This document shows positions 36,059 through 44,251 of a stretch of DNA of 64,000 nucleotides, one piece after another; position 1 is the stretch's first letter; every line of letters starts with the position of its first letter. The translations under genes were made by a program, and so were the position numbers. Source of the DNA: an uncultured Chthonomonadales bacterium (GTDB lineage Bacteria; Armatimonadota; Chthonomonadetes; Chthonomonadales; CAJBBX01). The notes beneath the pieces are model-generated. The model was not told the DNA's origin. It ran no database searches and saw only the letters and a list, made by a program, of their open reading frames with translations. Location of the stretch: assembly GCA_938005745.1 (NCBI GenBank), contig CALLMM010000009.1, positions 33,307 to 97,306 on the forward strand, written 5' to 3'.

Positions 36059-37303
36059 ATGCGTCTGCGCGTGGTCAAGTGCATGCAGTGCGGCAGTCCG
36101 GCGCAGCTTCGGGATGGAGCCGCCTCCGCCGACTGCCCCTCCTGCGGCTCTCCGATCCTGCTGGATCAGGCTCTGGCGGAGGAGCGCGCGCTGGCGCGCC
36201 GCTTTCCCAACCCGACCCCGCTGCGGATCGGCATGAAGGCGCGTTTCGGCGCGAAAGAGTACGAGCTGATCGGACGCACCGTCTTCAGCATGATGGAGGA
36301 GGGAGAGACCTACTACTGGCAGGAGTTTGAACTGCTCGCGCCCGACGGCGAGGTGCTCTACCTGGAGTACGAGGACGGGCACTACAAGCTGCTCGAACCC
36401 TTCACGCCGACCTCTCCCATCGGTCCGCAGGAGATCGCCGCCCTGCATCCCGGCTCTTCCATCAATCTGGACGGAACGCGCCTGCTGGTAACCGAGATCG
36501 GTCAATCAACACTCTGCTTTGTCGAGGGCGAACTGACCTACGCCGCGAAGGTCGGGTCGCAGCGCGGCTATCTGGACGCGCAGGGCTTTCCCTCCGCCTA
36601 CTCGATCCTCTGGGACGAGGACGAGATCGGTTACTACCGGGGCAGACCGCTGGCTCCGCGGGATATTCTCGTCGCCTTCGGGCTGCAACAGCAGCTACAG
36701 GCGCTGGAGGCGGCGGAGCGCGTGCGCCGCTCGCGTAACTATCTGGCGGTTGTGTGCCTAGTGATGGGGCTGATCGCGCTGATCGCCTGGCTGGCGACCC
36801 TCTCCGGCGGGCGTCTGATCGCGCAGGACAGCGTGCCCATCTCTGCGGCGACCGGCGAGGAGGGGGCGCGGTTCGGTCCGTTTACGCTCGACCCTAAACT
36901 GCGGATCTACCGGCTGATCGTGCGCGCCAACCTCTCCAGCACCTCCTCCTGGGCGGCGGGAAGGCTGGAACTGGCGGACGGGCGCACCCTTTCGGAGACG
37001 GAAGGCGACTTCTACGACGAGTCGGGGTACGATGACGAGGGCTACTGGCACGATTCCGATCTGGAGTCGCGCACCGACTTTATTATCAACAGTCCGGGTC
37101 CCTACTACGTGCGCCTGTATACGGAGCCGGACAATAACGCCGCCGCCTCGCAGATGGTCGGCTATGAGCTGCGCGGAGGCGTCGTCTATCCCACCTATCT
37201 GATCCTCTACGGCATCATCATGCTGGCGCTGTCGCTGCTGCTGTTTCTGGTCGCCAATCCGAAGATCGTTCAGACGGTCAAGGAGATGAGCGAGGACGAC
37301 TGA
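36059..37303 (+). CDS. Zinc-ribbon DUF4178 membrane protein (second copy)
   Basis: 414 residues. N-terminal zinc ribbon CMQC-x14-CPSC (residues 9-30), then a DUF4178 unit (IGMKARFGAKEYELIGRTVF ... YYWQEFELLAPDGEVLYLEYEDGHY, SSINLDGTRLLVTEIGQSTL). A membrane helix at about 225-250 (YLAVVCLVMGLIALIAWLATL), a beta-rich domain outside or inside (about 265-380) and a second helix at about 383-405 (YLILYGIIMLALSLLLFLV) complete it. It probably presents the zinc ribbon and DUF4178 part in the cytoplasm and the middle domain across the membrane. Gene order follows the soluble copy directly. Confidence 0.9.
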   Translation: MRLRVVKCMQCGSPAQLRDGAASADCPSCGSPILLDQALAEERALARRFPNPTPLRIGMKARFGAKEYELIGRTVFSMMEEGETYYWQEFELLAPDGEVLYLEYEDGHYKLLEPFTPTSPIGPQEIAALHPGSSINLDGTRLLVTEIGQSTLCFVEGELTYAAKVGSQRGYLDAQGFPSAYSILWDEDEIGYYRGRPLAPRDILVAFGLQQQLQALEAAERVRRSRNYLAVVCLVMGLIALIAWLATLSGGRLIAQDSVPISAATGEEGARFGPFTLDPKLRIYRLIVRANLSSTSSWAAGRLELADGRTLSETEGDFYDESGYDDEGYWHDSDLESRTDFIINSPGPYYVRLYTEPDNNAAASQMVGYELRGGVVYPTYLILYGIIMLALSLLLFLVANPKIVQTVKEMSEDD

Positions 37304-37336
37304 GCGCACAGCATCCGGAGGGTAACGGAACCGTCT

Positions 37337-37522
37337 ATGTCTATCGGATATAAGATCGCCGCCGCGCTGGTCGTGGCGCTGTTTTTCCTGGCTTTCTTCG
37401 GCTCCTACTACGGCTGGGGACTCACCTCCGATTCGGAGGCGAAAGCCAAATCGCGCAGCGTGCGCTCCGGCAGCGCGGGCGGACGCTTCTTCTACGGGGG
37501 AGGCGGCGGTTTCGGCAAGTGA
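37337..37522 (+). CDS. Small single-helix membrane protein
   Basis: 61 residues: one transmembrane helix (IAAALVVALFFLAFFGSYYGWG) and a basic, Ser/Gly-rich tail ending GGGGGFGK. GGAGGG lies 12 bases upstream. It lies inside the DUF4178 operon between the second DUF4178 gene and the DUF350 gene; no family recognised. Confidence 0.7.
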   Translation: MSIGYKIAAALVVALFFLAFFGSYYGWGLTSDSEAKAKSRSVRSGSAGGRFFYGGGGGFGK

Positions 37523-37564
37523 ACAACGACGGACCACTATCTGACTGAGAGGAGTTTGCGCTCT

Positions 37565-37906
37565 ATGAAACGAGGGCTGACGGTCGCCTGGGGCGTCGGA
37601 TGCGCGCTGGTGATGCTGGCGGCGGTAAGCGCGGCGCTGGCGCAGCAGGCGGCGGGCGGCGCGCCGGTGAGGGCGGAGTCATGGTCGCCGTCCACCTTTA
37701 TCTCCGCCATCATCGCGACCATTGTTTTCGGCTTTATCGGGATCCTGATGGCGATTCTGGGGTTCAAGCTGTTCGACGCCCTGACCCCCTTTCATCTGGA
37801 GGGGGAGATCTGCGAGAAGCAGAACCTTGCCGTCGCCATATTGTGCGCGGCGATGGTGCTGGGCATCTGCCTGATTATCGCCGCCGCCATTCTGCCGGGA
37901 AACTGA
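37565..37906 (+). CDS. DUF350 (YjfL-like) membrane protein
   Basis: 113 residues from ATG 37565, ten bases behind AGAGGAG. A signal-like N-terminal helix (VAWGVGCALVMLAAVSAALA) is followed by two more helices (FISAIIATIVFGFIGILMAILGFKLFD and LAVAILCAAMVLGICLIIAAAIL) with the typical DUF350 sequence between (LTPFHLEGEICEKQN). DUF350 proteins are small inner-membrane proteins of unknown role, frequently next to DUF4178, SpeE-like and ATP-grasp genes. Ten bases separate it from the spermidine-synthase-like gene. Confidence 0.85.
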   Translation: MKRGLTVAWGVGCALVMLAAVSAALAQQAAGGAPVRAESWSPSTFISAIIATIVFGFIGILMAILGFKLFDALTPFHLEGEICEKQNLAVAILCAAMVLGICLIIAAAILPGN

Positions 37907-37916
37907 CGACGCGCCC

Positions 37917-39503
37917 ATGACAGAAGCCGTCTATGAGGAGAACCGGGCGTCGGAGGAGCCGTCCGTTGAAGAGGAGAATCCGCCTACCGGCGCTGAGCGT
38001 CGGGAGGCGCTGACTCTGCTCGCCTGCATCTTCATCATCGCGGCTTGCACGCTCGTCTATGAGCTGCTCATCGCGACCGTCTCCTCCTATCTTCTCGGCA
38101 GCAGCGTGACGCAGTTCTCGCTCTCCATCGGCGCGTTTCTGGGCGCGATGGGGCTGGGGTCGCACCTGTCGCAGCGCATCCGGCGCGGACTGCTCAGCTA
38201 CTTTGTCCTGATCGAGACGACGCTGGCGGTGCTGGGGGGTGCCTCCGTAAGCCTGCTGTTCTGGACCTACTACGCCACCCCCTTCTACAGCGTAACCCTC
38301 TATTCGCTGATCATCGCCATCGGCACGCTGATCGGACTGGAGCTGCCCCTGCTGACCCGCCTGCTCCGCCAGTACGGCTCGCTGAGAACCATCATCGCGC
38401 AGGCGCTCTCCTTCGACTATGTCGGGTCGCTGATCGGCTCGATCCTCTTTCCGCTGCTGCTGCTGCCCTATCTGGGAAAGACGCGCACCGCCTTCGTCAT
38501 CGGGCTGCTGAACCTGAGCGTGGCGATGTGGACGGTCTACGTCTTCCGGGAGAAGCTGCGCGGGCGCGGAGCGATCTTCCTGCTGGGCGGAGGCGTGGGG
38601 GCGGCGCTGATCACGGGACTGGTCTTCTCGCAGCGTCTGGGCAGCCTGATGGAGCAGCATCTCTATCAGGACGACATCATCTACTCGAAGCAGACCCCCT
38701 ATCAGCGTATCATCCTCACGCGCTGGCGGGATGACCTGCGGCTGTTTCTGGACGGCAACCTGCAGTTCTCCTCCACCGACGAGTACCGCTACCATGAAGC
38801 GTTGATCCATCCCGCCATGTCGCTGCCTCCGAAGACGGAGAGCGTGCTGGTGCTGGGAGGAGGCGACGGGCTGGCGGCGCGCGAAATCCTCAAGTATCCG
38901 CAGGTGAAGCGGATACTCCTGATAGACATAGACCCGCAGATGACCCGGCTCGGAAAGACCTATCCGGCGATTGTCGAACTGAACAAAAACGCCCTCAACG
39001 ATCCGCGCGTACAGATCGTCAACACCGACGCGCAGAAGTTTCTGGAGAGCGATTCCAGCCTCTACGATGTGATTGTCGCCGATCTGCCCGATCCAAATAA
39101 CGACGATCTGGCGAAGCTCTACTCGGTGGAGTTCTTCCGGCTGGTGCAGCGCAGGCTCTCCGCTGCCGGGGTGATGGTAACGCAGGCGACCTCGCCCTTC
39201 TTCGCGCGGGAAGCCTACTGGTGCATTGTCCGCACGATCGAGGCGACCGGTCTGAAGACCGCGCCGTATCACGCCTACGTGCCGTCGTTCGGGGACTGGG
39301 GCTTCGTGCTGGCTTCGGCGCGCCCGATAGATCAGCGGCGCATACGCCTGCAGGTCCCGACCCGCTTTCTGACGGCGGAGACCCTGCCGGAGATGTTCAC
39401 CTTCAGCAGAGACGTGGAGGCGATCCCCGTCCAGGTTTCCACGCTGGATCGCGCCGTGATTCTCGACTACTATCTCAACCAGTGGAAGCGGTGGGGGGAG
39501 TAG
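37917..39503 (+). CDS. Membrane-embedded spermidine-synthase-like protein
   Basis: 528 residues. About 30-235 contain seven membrane helices (ALTLLACIFIIAACTLVYELL, FSLSIGAFLGAMGLGSHLSQ, FVLIETTLAVLGGASVSLLF, and so on); about 255-515 are a SpeE-type aminopropyltransferase domain with the DEYRYHEALIHPAM entry, VLVLGGGDGLAAREIL SAM-binding motif, LIDIDPQM, and the catalytic VIVADLPDPNNDDLAKLYS. Soluble SpeE transfers aminopropyl from decarboxylated SAM to putrescine; membrane members are common in DUF350/SpeD operons and their substrate is unknown. SpeD, the source of decarboxylated SAM, follows five bases downstream. Confidence 0.92.
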   Translation: MTEAVYEENRASEEPSVEEENPPTGAERREALTLLACIFIIAACTLVYELLIATVSSYLLGSSVTQFSLSIGAFLGAMGLGSHLSQRIRRGLLSYFVLIETTLAVLGGASVSLLFWTYYATPFYSVTLYSLIIAIGTLIGLELPLLTRLLRQYGSLRTIIAQALSFDYVGSLIGSILFPLLLLPYLGKTRTAFVIGLLNLSVAMWTVYVFREKLRGRGAIFLLGGGVGAALITGLVFSQRLGSLMEQHLYQDDIIYSKQTPYQRIILTRWRDDLRLFLDGNLQFSSTDEYRYHEALIHPAMSLPPKTESVLVLGGGDGLAAREILKYPQVKRILLIDIDPQMTRLGKTYPAIVELNKNALNDPRVQIVNTDAQKFLESDSSLYDVIVADLPDPNNDDLAKLYSVEFFRLVQRRLSAAGVMVTQATSPFFAREAYWCIVRTIEATGLKTAPYHAYVPSFGDWGFVLASARPIDQRRIRLQVPTRFLTAETLPEMFTFSRDVEAIPVQVSTLDRAVILDYYLNQWKRWGE

Positions 39504-39507
39504 GGCG

Positions 39508-39864
39508 ATGATTGGACAGCATCTCTTCGCCGACCTGTACGGGGTGGAGCCGGAGCGTCTGAAGGATGCGCGTCTGCTGGCGGCGTGTCTGGAGCAGGCG
39601 GCGCATCGGTGCGGTCTGCGCCCGATCGGCGCGCCGAAGATGCACGCCTTCGCGGGAGAGGGCGGCGTGACCGGCGTGCTGCTGCTCTCCGAATCGCATA
39701 TTGCGCTGCACACCTACCCGGAGCACGGCTATATCGCGCTGGACATCTTCTCCTGCGGCAGCGGCGATCCCTGCGCCGCGCTGGAGGTCTTCCGCGCCGC
39801 GCTGAATCCCTCGGAAGAGCAGGCGACCCTCCTTCCGCGCGGCGAGCGCATCCCCCCGCTCTAG
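39508..39864 (+). CDS. speD: S-adenosylmethionine decarboxylase proenzyme
   Basis: 118 residues, the size of bacterial class 1b SpeD. The self-cleavage site is LLSESHIALHTYPEHGYIALDIFSCG, where the Ser of E-S-H becomes the pyruvoyl cofactor, with the nearby His and Cys needed for processing. It produces decarboxylated SAM for the aminopropyltransferase encoded immediately upstream. It ends the operon; the convergent VOC gene stops 11 bases away. Confidence 0.93.
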   Translation: MIGQHLFADLYGVEPERLKDARLLAACLEQAAHRCGLRPIGAPKMHAFAGEGGVTGVLLLSESHIALHTYPEHGYIALDIFSCGSGDPCAALEVFRAALNPSEEQATLLPRGERIPPL

Positions 39865-39874
39865 TCAGCCCCGC

Positions 39875-40348
39875 CTAGCTGACCGCGCGGCTGTCGCGTT
39901 TGCGCTCCAGCAGCTCCAGCGTGACGCCGAGCGGTCCCTCCGCGTCGAAATAGGCGTACTGTCCCTCGCCCATATCGCCCCGCTGCACCATCGGGATGCC
40001 CTTCGACTTCAGAAAGTCCACGCTCCGCTGCATCCCCTCCACCCAGAACGCCAGATGGTGTACGCTCTCGCCGTTGCGATCCAGCGCCTCCTGCCAGGTG
40101 CTCGCGCCCCCCATCGGCTCGATCAGCTCCAGCTGCACCTGCCCCAGATTGAAGAAGGCGAGTTTCGCCTGCGCGTCGGAGGGTTCGCCCCGATAGGTCA
40201 TGTTGACCTCCAGCCCCGGCTGCGTTACGATGATGCTGGGAACCGGCAGACCGAAGACATCGGCGTATCGCTGCGCGGCTTCCTCGATATTGTGAACGAC
40301 GATGGCGACCTGTGCAAGGGTGGTGCTCCCCAGATGTGACTGGCTCAT
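39875..40348 (-). CDS. VOC protein, methylmalonyl-CoA-epimerase-like
   Basis: 157 residues. Vicinal-oxygen-chelate fold with two repeats: LAQVAIVVHNIEEAAQRYADVFGL, VQLELIEPMG, then VHHLAFWVEGMQRSVDFLKSKGI and GVTLELLERK. The E-L-I-E-P and H-H-L-A pattern resembles methylmalonyl-CoA epimerase and related isomerases. AGGAGCGGAG precedes the ATG. No mutase gene is nearby, so the substrate is open. Confidence 0.8.
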   Translation of the reverse strand: MSQSHLGSTTLAQVAIVVHNIEEAAQRYADVFGLPVPSIIVTQPGLEVNMTYRGEPSDAQAKLAFFNLGQVQLELIEPMGGASTWQEALDRNGESVHHLAFWVEGMQRSVDFLKSKGIPMVQRGDMGEGQYAYFDAEGPLGVTLELLERKRDSRAVS

Positions 40349-40492
40349 GCTCCGCTCCTGAGAGTATAGTACCGGACACTATTCTCCGCAGGGCGCGGTT
40401 TCCCCTGCCTGCCCCGCGCGGTCTCCTCCGGCAGGACAACCGCCTCCGTCTGGCGAATCTGTCGCCAGAACCTACGCTGCAGGACACGCCCG

Positions 40493-41842
40493 ATGAAGCT
40501 CTTTTTTTCCGCCATTCTGATTGCTCTTCTGATCCTCTCCGCCGTCGCCTGGCGGATGCAGCCCCGGCAGGTGGAGGATGGGAAGACCGTTCTGATCTGG
40601 ACCAGCGACGACAATCCCGCCCGGCGCGAGCAGATTGACCTCTTCAACCGGCTCCACCCCGAATATCTGCTCCGGCTCGATCCCAATAACTCCGGTATGG
40701 AGAAGGTGATCGTTCAGTCGCTGGCGGGCGTCGGTCCCGATCTGTTCGACTGCTACGACGGATACCAGCTGTCGGCATATGTGCGCTCCGGCATCGCCTG
40801 GGACGTAACAGAGGAGTTGAAGCGGGCGGGCGTGGATGTCGAGAACGACGTCTGGCAGGCGGTGCATCCCAACATCATTCACGAGGGGCGGGTCTACGGC
40901 TTCCCGACCAACGCGGCGGCGAACGCGATCTGGATCAACCGTGACCTGTTTGACCGCGCCGGCATCCCCTATCCGAAAGGTCCCTGGACGTGGGATCAGT
41001 TCCTCGAGGTGGCAAAGAGGCTGACGATCCGGGATGAGCGCGGACGGGCGAAGCAGTTCGGGCTGGTCTGCGACTGGTGGAACTGGCCCCAGTTCGTGAT
41101 GCAGTGGGGCGGGCGCATCTATTCGGAGGACGGCACGCGCTGTGTGGTGGACAGCCCGGAGGCGATCGCGGGCGTGCAGTTCATGCACGACCTGATCTAC
41201 AAATACCGGGTGATGCCCAGCCCGGTCGAAGAGGCGGCGATGGCGACGCAGGGCGGATGGGGTTCCGGGACGATCACGCAGTTCGGCGCGGGACGCGCCG
41301 GCATGGCACTTGGCGGTCGCTGGTGGCTCTGCACCCTCCGCAGCTACCAGAATCTGCGGCTGACGGCGGTCGAGGCTCCCCACTACCGCAGCCGCATCTT
41401 TCGCGGATACGGGCGCGCCACGCTCATCAACAAAAACAGCCCGCGCCGCCAGGACGCGCTCAAGTTCCTGCTCTATATGGCGGGACGGGAGTACAACGAA
41501 CTGATCAACGCGCAGGCGGACGGCAACGCGCCCGTCAAACGCTGGTCCTATACGCCCATCTATCTGCATAACCCGCAGTTTTCGCAGGAGGACTACAACG
41601 CCGTCTGGCGCGATGTGCTGAGCGCGGCGATCCCCGATCAGGTCAGCCCGTTCGTCAACGGGCAGGCGGCATCCCGCATCCTCAACAAGCAGCTCGATCT
41701 GGTCAAGAGCGATCAGAAGTCGCCTGCCGACGCCATGCGGACGGCGGCGCAGGAGATCAACGCTGAAATCCGGCGCAATATCGAGCGCGATCCGACCCTG
41801 CGCCAGCGATACGAGGCGTTGACCGGCGGCGCGCCTCCCTAG
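40493..41842 (+). CDS. Family-1 extracellular sugar-binding protein
   Basis: 449 residues with an N-terminal hydrophobic helix (FFSAILIALLILSAVAW) that is a signal or membrane anchor without a lipobox cysteine. The rest is a periplasmic binding protein of the carbohydrate ABC class: TVLIWTSDDNPARREQIDLFNRLHPEY, VGPDLFDCYDGYQL, YGFPTNAAANAIWINRDLFDRAG, WDQFLEVAKRLT. No permease or ATPase lies nearby, so it must work with components encoded elsewhere. It shares its class but little sequence with the fused binding domain at 6110-8554. Confidence 0.88.
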   Translation: MKLFFSAILIALLILSAVAWRMQPRQVEDGKTVLIWTSDDNPARREQIDLFNRLHPEYLLRLDPNNSGMEKVIVQSLAGVGPDLFDCYDGYQLSAYVRSGIAWDVTEELKRAGVDVENDVWQAVHPNIIHEGRVYGFPTNAAANAIWINRDLFDRAGIPYPKGPWTWDQFLEVAKRLTIRDERGRAKQFGLVCDWWNWPQFVMQWGGRIYSEDGTRCVVDSPEAIAGVQFMHDLIYKYRVMPSPVEEAAMATQGGWGSGTITQFGAGRAGMALGGRWWLCTLRSYQNLRLTAVEAPHYRSRIFRGYGRATLINKNSPRRQDALKFLLYMAGREYNELINAQADGNAPVKRWSYTPIYLHNPQFSQEDYNAVWRDVLSAAIPDQVSPFVNGQAASRILNKQLDLVKSDQKSPADAMRTAAQEINAEIRRNIERDPTLRQRYEALTGGAPP

Positions 41843-41889
41843 GCAGCACAGATTTTTTGAGACGATCCAGTTCAGAAAGGAGTTCATCC

Positions 41890-42732
41890 ATGGCGACGAC
41901 CATCGCACTGATGGGAGCGGGAGGCAAGATGGGATGCCGCCTGACCGATAACCTGCGCGATCATCCTGACTACGAGATGCTCTATGTGGAGGTGAGCGAG
42001 GCAGGGATTGCGCGTATGAAGGAGCGGGGCGTCTCTGCGACCCCGCGGGAGGAGGCGCTGCGCCGCGCGCAGGTCGTCATCCTCGCCGTTCCCGACGCCC
42101 TGATCGGCAGCATCTGCCGGGAGATCGTCCCGACGCTCAACCCCGGCACGCTCGTCATGGGACTGGACCCGGCGGCGGGATACGCGGGCGTCTTTCCGGA
42201 TCGCCCGGACATCTCCTATTTCGCCGCGCACCCCTGCCATCCGCCGCTCTTCATGGAGGAGCTGACCCGCGAAGCCCAGACCGACTGGTTCGGCGGCTAC
42301 CATGCGCGCCAGAGCGTCGTCTGCGCGCTGATCCAGGGACCGGAGGAGCACTACGCGCTGGGCGAGAAGATCGCCGCGGATATGTACGCCCCGATCCTGC
42401 GGATGCACCGCATCACCGTCGAACAGATGGCGATCCTAGAGCCGGGGGTGGTGGAGACGACCTGCGCGACGCTGATCTCCGCCATGAAGGAGGCGTTGGA
42501 CGAGGCGGTCCGCATGGGCGTGCCGGAGCAGGCAGCATGGGACTTCGTGATGGGGCACATCCGCATCGAACTGGCGATCATCTTCGGCTATGCCGGCTTC
42601 CCCTTCTCCGACGGCGCGAAACTGGCGATCGAAAAGGCGAAGTCAAAGATCTTCCTGCCGAACTGGAAGGAGAACGTCCTCTCTCTGGAGGCGGTGCGGG
42701 AGCAGGTGCGCGTCATCACGCACGCCGAGTAG
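41890..42732 (+). CDS. 6PGDH-like dehydrogenase (phosphogluconate DH C-terminal type)
   Basis: 280 residues from ATG 41890 behind AAGGAG. Rossmann motif TIALMGAGGKMGCRLTDNL, then VVILAVPDALIGSICREIVP and the conserved YFAAHPCHPPLF, followed by an all-helical C-terminal domain (VVETTCATLISAMKEALDEAVRMG) of the type fused to 6-phosphogluconate or erythronate-type dehydrogenases. It should oxidise a sugar acid with NAD(P). The binding-protein gene upstream may supply its substrate. Its 3' end is imperfectly duplicated just beyond the stop codon. Confidence 0.82.
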   Translation: MATTIALMGAGGKMGCRLTDNLRDHPDYEMLYVEVSEAGIARMKERGVSATPREEALRRAQVVILAVPDALIGSICREIVPTLNPGTLVMGLDPAAGYAGVFPDRPDISYFAAHPCHPPLFMEELTREAQTDWFGGYHARQSVVCALIQGPEEHYALGEKIAADMYAPILRMHRITVEQMAILEPGVVETTCATLISAMKEALDEAVRMGVPEQAAWDFVMGHIRIELAIIFGYAGFPFSDGAKLAIEKAKSKIFLPNWKENVLSLEAVREQVRVITHAE

Positions 42733-42763
42733 CGGACGCAGGTGCGAGTCATCACCCACGCCG
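42702..42763 (+). repeat. Imperfect tandem duplication at gene end
   Basis: Two 26-base units (42702-42727 and 42738-42763) starting GCAGGTGCG and ending CACGCCG differ at two positions; the first codes the last residues QVRVITHAE, the second lies after the stop codon. Confidence 0.85.
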
Positions 42764-42785
42764 GGCTGCGTGAGCAGAGATAACA

Positions 42786-42823
42786 ACCGCCCCGCATGGT
42801 GGTCATCTTCCATGCGGGGCGGT
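42786..42823. terminator. Bidirectional hairpin between convergent genes
   Basis: Perfect 14-bp stem ACCGCCCCGCATGG / CCATGCGGGGCGGT with a 10-nt loop, between the dehydrogenase and rseP. Confidence 0.7.
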
Positions 42824-42842
42824 AAGAGGAGCGCGACCGACG

Positions 42843-44225
42843 TCAGTGCAGCGAGCGTCCTGCAAGGATGCGGCTGATGTCGTTGAACATGACGAAGATA
42901 ATCAGCAGCGCGAGGATGCCCAGCCCGATCATCTGAGCGCGATAGACCTCGCGGGGCGACAGCTTGCGCCGCCGCAGCTTCTCCCATCCCAGCAGCATCA
43001 GGTGACCGCCGTCCAGGATCGGGATCGGCAGCAGGTTCATGATCCCCAGACTGAGGCTGAGCGACCCCATCATCATCACCAGATGCTCGATCCCCAGCCG
43101 CTGAAACGCCGTCGCCATCTGCCCCATCGCGATCGGTCCGCCGACCGCCTCCTTGACCTGCCGGTTGCGCACCACATTATACAGCCCCACCACGTACCCG
43201 GCGGTCATCAGCGTCCCGGCGCGGATCGACTCCATCGGTCCGCTGCGCGCAAACTCCGGATTGGGGATCACCTCCAGCCGCCCCTTCTTCTCCATCAGCG
43301 GCTTGCCGTCGGGACCGTTGACCACTCTGCCGTTGCGGATCATCGGCACGTCTTTCGCGCGCGGCGTGGCAAACAGGACGATCTCCCGACCATCGCGGCG
43401 CACCGTCAGCTGAAGGCGCACGCCCGCGCTCTCGTTGATCTTCTTGATCATCGCCTCGCCGTCGTTGACGGGCACGCCGTTGATGGCGACAATCCGGTCG
43501 CCGGTGCGCAGTCCGGCTTCCGCCCCCGCCCCGCCCGGCATCACCTGCACGATCTGCGTGGTCAGCTTGTTGGTGGGCAGCCCGATGGTGAAGCCCATCA
43601 GGCAGAAGACCAGAAACCCGAAGACCAGACTGGCGAGCGGTCCGGCGAAGATGACCAGCGCGCGCTGATAGATCGGCTTCTGGCTGTAGAGTCCGGTATC
43701 GCCGGCGCGGGTGTCGGCGGCAAGAACCATCTCTATCAACCGCTGCTCGTCCGCGGTGATACGCGGGGAGTGGCGCAACGCCTCCAGGTCCTGCCGCCCC
43801 GTCGCGGTGAGCCTGCCGTCGGATCCGATGGCGGAGCGAACGATCTGCCGCGTCTCGGAGGAGATATTCTCGGCGTTGATGCCCGCCATCGTATCGGCAT
43901 CTAACTGCGCGAGCATCCGATCCATGTCGGCGTCCTCCTGAAGGTTCGGATGTCGGATCGCCTCCAGGATGGGACGCCCGCCGGAGATGTCGTCCGGCTC
44001 CATGCCCGCGATCTTGACGAAGCCGCCCAGCGGGATGGAGCGCACGTGATAGACGGTCTCTCCCCGCTGACCGATACGCCAGATCACCGGTCCGAAGAAG
44101 AGCGAGAAGTCCTCCACGCGCATCTTGAACCACTTTGCCATCGCATAGTGGCCCCACTCATGCACCACCACCAGGATGCTCAGAATAATCAGCAGCCAGA
44201 AAATCCCTTTAATCACTTCAGGCAT
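42843..44225 (-). CDS. rseP: Site-2 membrane metalloprotease RseP
   Basis: 460 residues. The zinc motif HEWGH (22-26) lies in the first membrane helix, with the second metal ligand in NLLPIPILDGGHLMLL near residue 410. A PDZ domain sits at about 215-280 (GGAGAEAGLRTGDRIVAINGVPV). A stretch of about 100 residues between the first helix and the PDZ domain (about 80-190, NLQEDADMDRMLAQLD...) is longer than usual. RseP cuts anti-sigma factors and leftover signal peptides within the membrane. It follows dxr by 26 bases on the same strand, the common dxr-rseP arrangement. Confidence 0.93.
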   Translation of the reverse strand: MPEVIKGIFWLLIILSILVVVHEWGHYAMAKWFKMRVEDFSLFFGPVIWRIGQRGETVYHVRSIPLGGFVKIAGMEPDDISGGRPILEAIRHPNLQEDADMDRMLAQLDADTMAGINAENISSETRQIVRSAIGSDGRLTATGRQDLEALRHSPRITADEQRLIEMVLAADTRAGDTGLYSQKPIYQRALVIFAGPLASLVFGFLVFCLMGFTIGLPTNKLTTQIVQVMPGGAGAEAGLRTGDRIVAINGVPVNDGEAMIKKINESAGVRLQLTVRRDGREIVLFATPRAKDVPMIRNGRVVNGPDGKPLMEKKGRLEVIPNPEFARSGPMESIRAGTLMTAGYVVGLYNVVRNRQVKEAVGGPIAMGQMATAFQRLGIEHLVMMMGSLSLSLGIMNLLPIPILDGGHLMLLGWEKLRRRKLSPREVYRAQMIGLGILALLIIFVMFNDISRILAGRSLH

Positions 44226-44251
44226 ACGCAGCAGCTCCGTCGGATTGCAGT

